Positions 61,669 through 64,000 of a DNA stretch of 64,000 bases are shown piece by piece. Made by a program: the position numbers and the translations under genes. Below the pieces are notes generated by a model, which ran no database searches, was not told the DNA's origin, and saw only the letters and a program-made list of their open reading frames with translations. Every line of letters begins with the position of its first letter. Positions within the stretch are counted from its first letter, which is position 1. This DNA comes from CADCVT01 sp035940955 (lineage in GTDB: Bacteria; Actinomycetota; Thermoleophilia; Solirubrobacterales; Solirubrobacteraceae), in contig DASZEJ010000129.1 in the NCBI GenBank assembly GCA_035940955.1, positions 27,133-91,132 on the forward strand, given 5' to 3'.

Positions 61669-62820
61669 ATGCCGTCCATGCAGACCAGCGACGTCACGCA
61701 GGAGCGCCTCCAGCGGCTTGCCACGTTCAGCCCGGGCGACGGCGCCCGCGTCCTGTCGCTCTACCTGAACCTCGACCCCACCGCCAACCTCCACGCCTCC
61801 GAGAACCGCCGGTCCGCCGTGAACTCGCTGCTCGACGAGGCGGCGCGCGCCGTCGAGGGCGTGGAGGACCTCGACCACCGGGCGCACATGGCGCTGCGCG
61901 AGGACGTCGTCCGCGCGCGCGACGAGCTCGAGGCCAACCTCGACGACGGCTGGGCGGAGGGCGCGCACGCGCTCGCGCTCTTCCTGTGCGGGCCGGCCGA
62001 GCTGTTCGAGGTCCTGCGGCTGCCGCGGCCGGTCGACTCCCGCGTGACGATCGCCGACCGCCCGGCGATCGAGCCGCTGGCCGAGGTCGGGCCGGCGGGG
62101 CACTGGGCGGTCGTGCTGCTCGACGGCGACGACGCCCGGCTGCTCGAGGGGTTCGGCGACCGGCTGGAGGAGGTCGAGCGCGCGAGCGGCGACCACCGCG
62201 GTCGCAGCCGCCGCGGCGGCATGTCGGCGATGCGCTACGAGCGCAGCGTCGGGATGGAGGTGGACGAGTTCCTGCGCGGCGTCGCGCGGCTGCTCGAGGA
62301 GGCCGACGGGCGGCGCGCGTACAAGCGGATCTTCGTCGGCACGAGCGAGCGGATGTTCAGCGCGTTCAGCGACGCGCTGCCGCAGCCGCTGCGCGAGCGC
62401 ATCACGGCGCGGTTCGACGTCGGCGCCGACTGGGAGTCCGTGCAGACCGTCCGCGAGCGGCTCGAGCCGCTGCTGCAGATCGACGAGACGCACCGCGAGC
62501 GCGAGGCGCTCGACCGCGCCGGCGCGAACGGGGTGCGCGGCATCGTCGACGTGCTGCCCGCGCTGTACGAGCGGCGCGTCGGGACGCTGCTGATCGAGCC
62601 CGGGCTCGAGCACCCGGGCGTGGTGTGCCCGAGGTGCCGCTGGGCGATGGCCGAGGAGCGCGGGTCGTGCCCGGTCGACGGCGAGACGATGGTCCCGCAC
62701 CCGAACCTCGTGGAGTGGGCGGTCGAGCTGGCGGTCGAGCAGGACGCCGACGTCCTCCCGGTCCGCCGCCACGACGACCTGTCCGACCACGACGGGATCG
62801 CCGCGGCGCTGCGGTTCTAG
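61669..62820 (+). CDS. baeRF/VLRF1-type release-factor-like protein
   Basis: This 383-residue protein starts at ATG 61669, or ATG 61678 (MQTSDVTQERLQRLATFSPG). The layout is that of actinobacterial eRF1-like (baeRF) proteins: VLSLYLNLDPT near the start, HALALFLCGPAELFEVLRLP, WAVVLLDGDDARLLEGFGDR, and the domain-2 region KRIFVGTSERMFSAFSDALP. A C-terminal zinc-ribbon-like CPRCRWAMAEERGSCPVDGE follows. Related Vms1 and archaeal-type proteins act on stalled ribosomes or peptidyl-tRNA. Whether this copy is catalytic is unclear. The stop overlaps that of the convergent PilZ gene. Confidence 0.82.
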   Translation: MPSMQTSDVTQERLQRLATFSPGDGARVLSLYLNLDPTANLHASENRRSAVNSLLDEAARAVEGVEDLDHRAHMALREDVVRARDELEANLDDGWAEGAHALALFLCGPAELFEVLRLPRPVDSRVTIADRPAIEPLAEVGPAGHWAVVLLDGDDARLLEGFGDRLEEVERASGDHRGRSRRGGMSAMRYERSVGMEVDEFLRGVARLLEEADGRRAYKRIFVGTSERMFSAFSDALPQPLRERITARFDVGADWESVQTVRERLEPLLQIDETHREREALDRAGANGVRGIVDVLPALYERRVGTLLIEPGLEHPGVVCPRCRWAMAEERGSCPVDGETMVPHPNLVEWAVELAVEQDADVLPVRRHDDLSDHDGIAAALRF

Positions 62821-63413
62821 CGCCCGGCCTGCTCCGCGATCCAGCGCACGACCAGCTCGCGGTCGGCCGGCCGCATGCGGTCCAGGCGCACGCCGAGGAG
62901 GCCGTCGCCGGTGCGGCGCACGACCTCGCCCCTGGCGGGGATCGGCAGCTCCTCGCTCGGCAGGTGCAGGTGCAGCAGCAGCTCGTGGCCGCTGTCGAGC
63001 GCGGCGGGGCCGCGCAGGAGCGCGCCGCTCGCCGAGACGTTGAGCGTCAGGCCGCGCGCGGGCGGCAGCTCGGCGTGGACCGGGACGAGCGTGACGGGCA
63101 GCACCGCGGGGGCGCGGGCCTCGCGGGGCCTCAGGCGGGGGCCGGCGGCGCGGAAGTGGAAGCCGATGGCGTCCTCGCGCGCGCGGCCGCGGCGGCCGGC
63201 GACCATCGCCAGCTCGCCGTCCGCGCGGTAGCGCCGGCCGTCCACCGCGGTCTCGATCGCCGCCGCGCGGCGGTGGAGCATCCGCGCCGGCACCGGCCCG
63301 CGGTCGTCGAGCACGAGCGTGGCGTGCGCGCGGTCGGTGGCCGCGATCGTGGCGGCCAGCGGCGCGAAGTCCTCGACCAGCAGCGCCACGCGGTCGCGGA
63401 CGCGCAGGGACAT
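62817..63413 (-). CDS. PilZ-domain protein with N-terminal YcgR-like segment
   Basis: This 198-residue protein starts at ATG 63413 (MSLRVRDRVALLVEDF); ATG 63437 would add eight residues. The N-terminal half is a beta-barrel-like YcgR_2 region. The C-terminal half has the PilZ pattern LTLNVSASGALLRGPAALDS with a weak version of the upstream RxxxR. The RXXXR (PREAR) and N-x-SxxG (NVSASGA) motifs both fit c-di-GMP binding. The role is a c-di-GMP effector, target unknown. Confidence 0.8.
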   Translation of the reverse strand: MSLRVRDRVALLVEDFAPLAATIAATDRAHATLVLDDRGPVPARMLHRRAAAIETAVDGRRYRADGELAMVAGRRGRAREDAIGFHFRAAGPRLRPREARAPAVLPVTLVPVHAELPPARGLTLNVSASGALLRGPAALDSGHELLLHLHLPSEELPIPARGEVVRRTGDGLLGVRLDRMRPADRELVVRWIAEQAGR

Positions 63414-63495
63414 CGTGCGGGGCGCTGCAGCCGGCATCTCGCCGGATGATTCGGCGTGCGCGTCGCGGACTTGATCGGCGGGTAGCCGATCCGGC

Positions 63496-64000
63496 ATCGC
63501 GACGACCGCACCACCCAGAGCCGACCCCACGCCGCCCGGCGTCAGCGAGGCGACGTCGACCTTCTGGCGCACGCTGTCCGCGCTGCGCGGCAAGCGGATC
63601 TTCCACCCGCACGGCGACGCGTTCGAGGCGACGCTGTCGGTGACCGGCGGCGACCACGGCGCGCCGCTGCTCGACGTCCCCGGCGAGCACGCGGCGATCG
63701 TCCGCCTGTCGCGCGGGATCGGGCTCCCGCGCCCGCTGCCCGACGTGCTCGGGCTGGCCGTGCGGCTGCCCGACGTCCACGGCCCGAGCCGCCACCAGGA
63801 CTTCCTGCTCGTCACCTCGCTCGACGGCCCGGGCCTGCACCACCTGATCCTGCCGGCGCCGCTCGGCACGTACGGGCAGAGCTACTCGAGCGTCCTCGCC
63901 TACCGGATCGGGGCGCGCGTGCGGCTCGTCGGCGCCGTGCCCCGCCGGCCTGACTTCGACCTGGCCGTCGCGCCGCTGCGCGGGCGCTGGGAGCCGTTCG
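63496..64000 (+). CDS. catalase-fold-like protein, N-terminal part, cut by the window end
   Basis: Frame 1 is open from after the TGA at 63472-63474 to the end of the window. It reads FWRTLSALRGKRIFHPHGDA, APLLDVPGEHAAIVRLSRGI, LPDVLGLAVRLPDVHGPSRH and QDFLLVTSLDGPGLHHLI. This is the pattern of actinobacterial catalase-superfamily proteins often labelled phosphodiesterase. No ATG, GTG or TTG lies between the stop and the conserved part, so the start is unclear; ATC 63496 is only a placeholder. The coding direction and frame are clear from the conserved sequence. Confidence 0.6.
   Translation, partial: MATTAPPRADPTPPGVSEATSTFWRTLSALRGKRIFHPHGDAFEATLSVTGGDHGAPLLDVPGEHAAIVRLSRGIGLPRPLPDVLGLAVRLPDVHGPSRHQDFLLVTSLDGPGLHHLILPAPLGTYGQSYSSVLAYRIGARVRLVGAVPRRPDFDLAVAPLRGRWEPF

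Noticed and set aside
56733..61724. A minus-strand open frame of 1,663 codons opposite the HET-C module.
   Set aside because: It is a shadow created by GC-rich codons. Composition is repetitive (Leu/Arg/Val/Asp), with no motif, and the plus-strand genes have clear family features.

Overview
The window is very GC-rich. Its genes are tightly packed, start often on GTG, and overlap at GTGA/ATGA junctions. The gene set includes an mce cluster, a DUF6458 protein, a WS/DGAT acyltransferase, a baeRF-type release-factor-like protein, HxlR regulators and streptogrisin-like proteases. I infer an actinobacterium, most likely a Thermoleophilia/Solirubrobacterales relative. No rRNA or species marker is present, so this placement is an inference.

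Layout. 1-6057: tail of an mce (MlaD-domain) operon with four MCE proteins and a small membrane protein. 6069-7499: HxlR/SCP2 regulator divergent from a kappa-GST-like DsbA-fold protein, with a perfect 14-bp palindrome between them. 7547-10728: class III adenylate/guanylate cyclase and a thiamine-diphosphate enzyme, then a strong hairpin. 11001-13250: an uninterrupted dehydrogenase-Ppx/GppA fusion and two small proteins. 13297-13447: initiator tRNA with a clear promoter and terminator.

13510-24890 is an accessory island directly after the tRNA, with relaxed codon use. It carries a 1,248-residue RecD-like helicase with a C-terminal nuclease-like domain, an unknown 235-residue protein, a complete type III restriction-modification pair, a small unknown protein, a frameshifted HEPN gene and the wreck of a TrwC/MobF relaxase, part of it inverted. 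No integrase is visible.

25161-36863: methylcitrate-cycle operon (prpC, aconitase, prpD), then translationally coupled Sua5-like, Nudix, MFS, amidohydrolase, Rieske, glycosyltransferase, PHP phosphatase and degenerate P-loop genes. 36984-46931: secreted proteins (amidohydrolase-fold protein, two S1 proteases, a beta-propeller protein) and a membrane-anchored double AAA+ ATPase. 47032-49490: DUF6458, WS/DGAT with a hairpin over its ribosome binding site, and MsrA. 49567-53944: a metal and redox set of multicopper oxidase, ZIP transporter with a cupredoxin-like domain, DtxR-type regulator and FAD/Rieske oxidoreductase. 53964-56707: small housekeeping and unknown genes, including a zinc-ribbon protein that probably starts on CTG.

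56775-61658: a two-gene module of a 950-residue unknown protein and a HET-C-related protein. This is the best candidate for an undescribed system. The window ends with a baeRF protein, a PilZ protein and the start of a catalase-fold-like gene.
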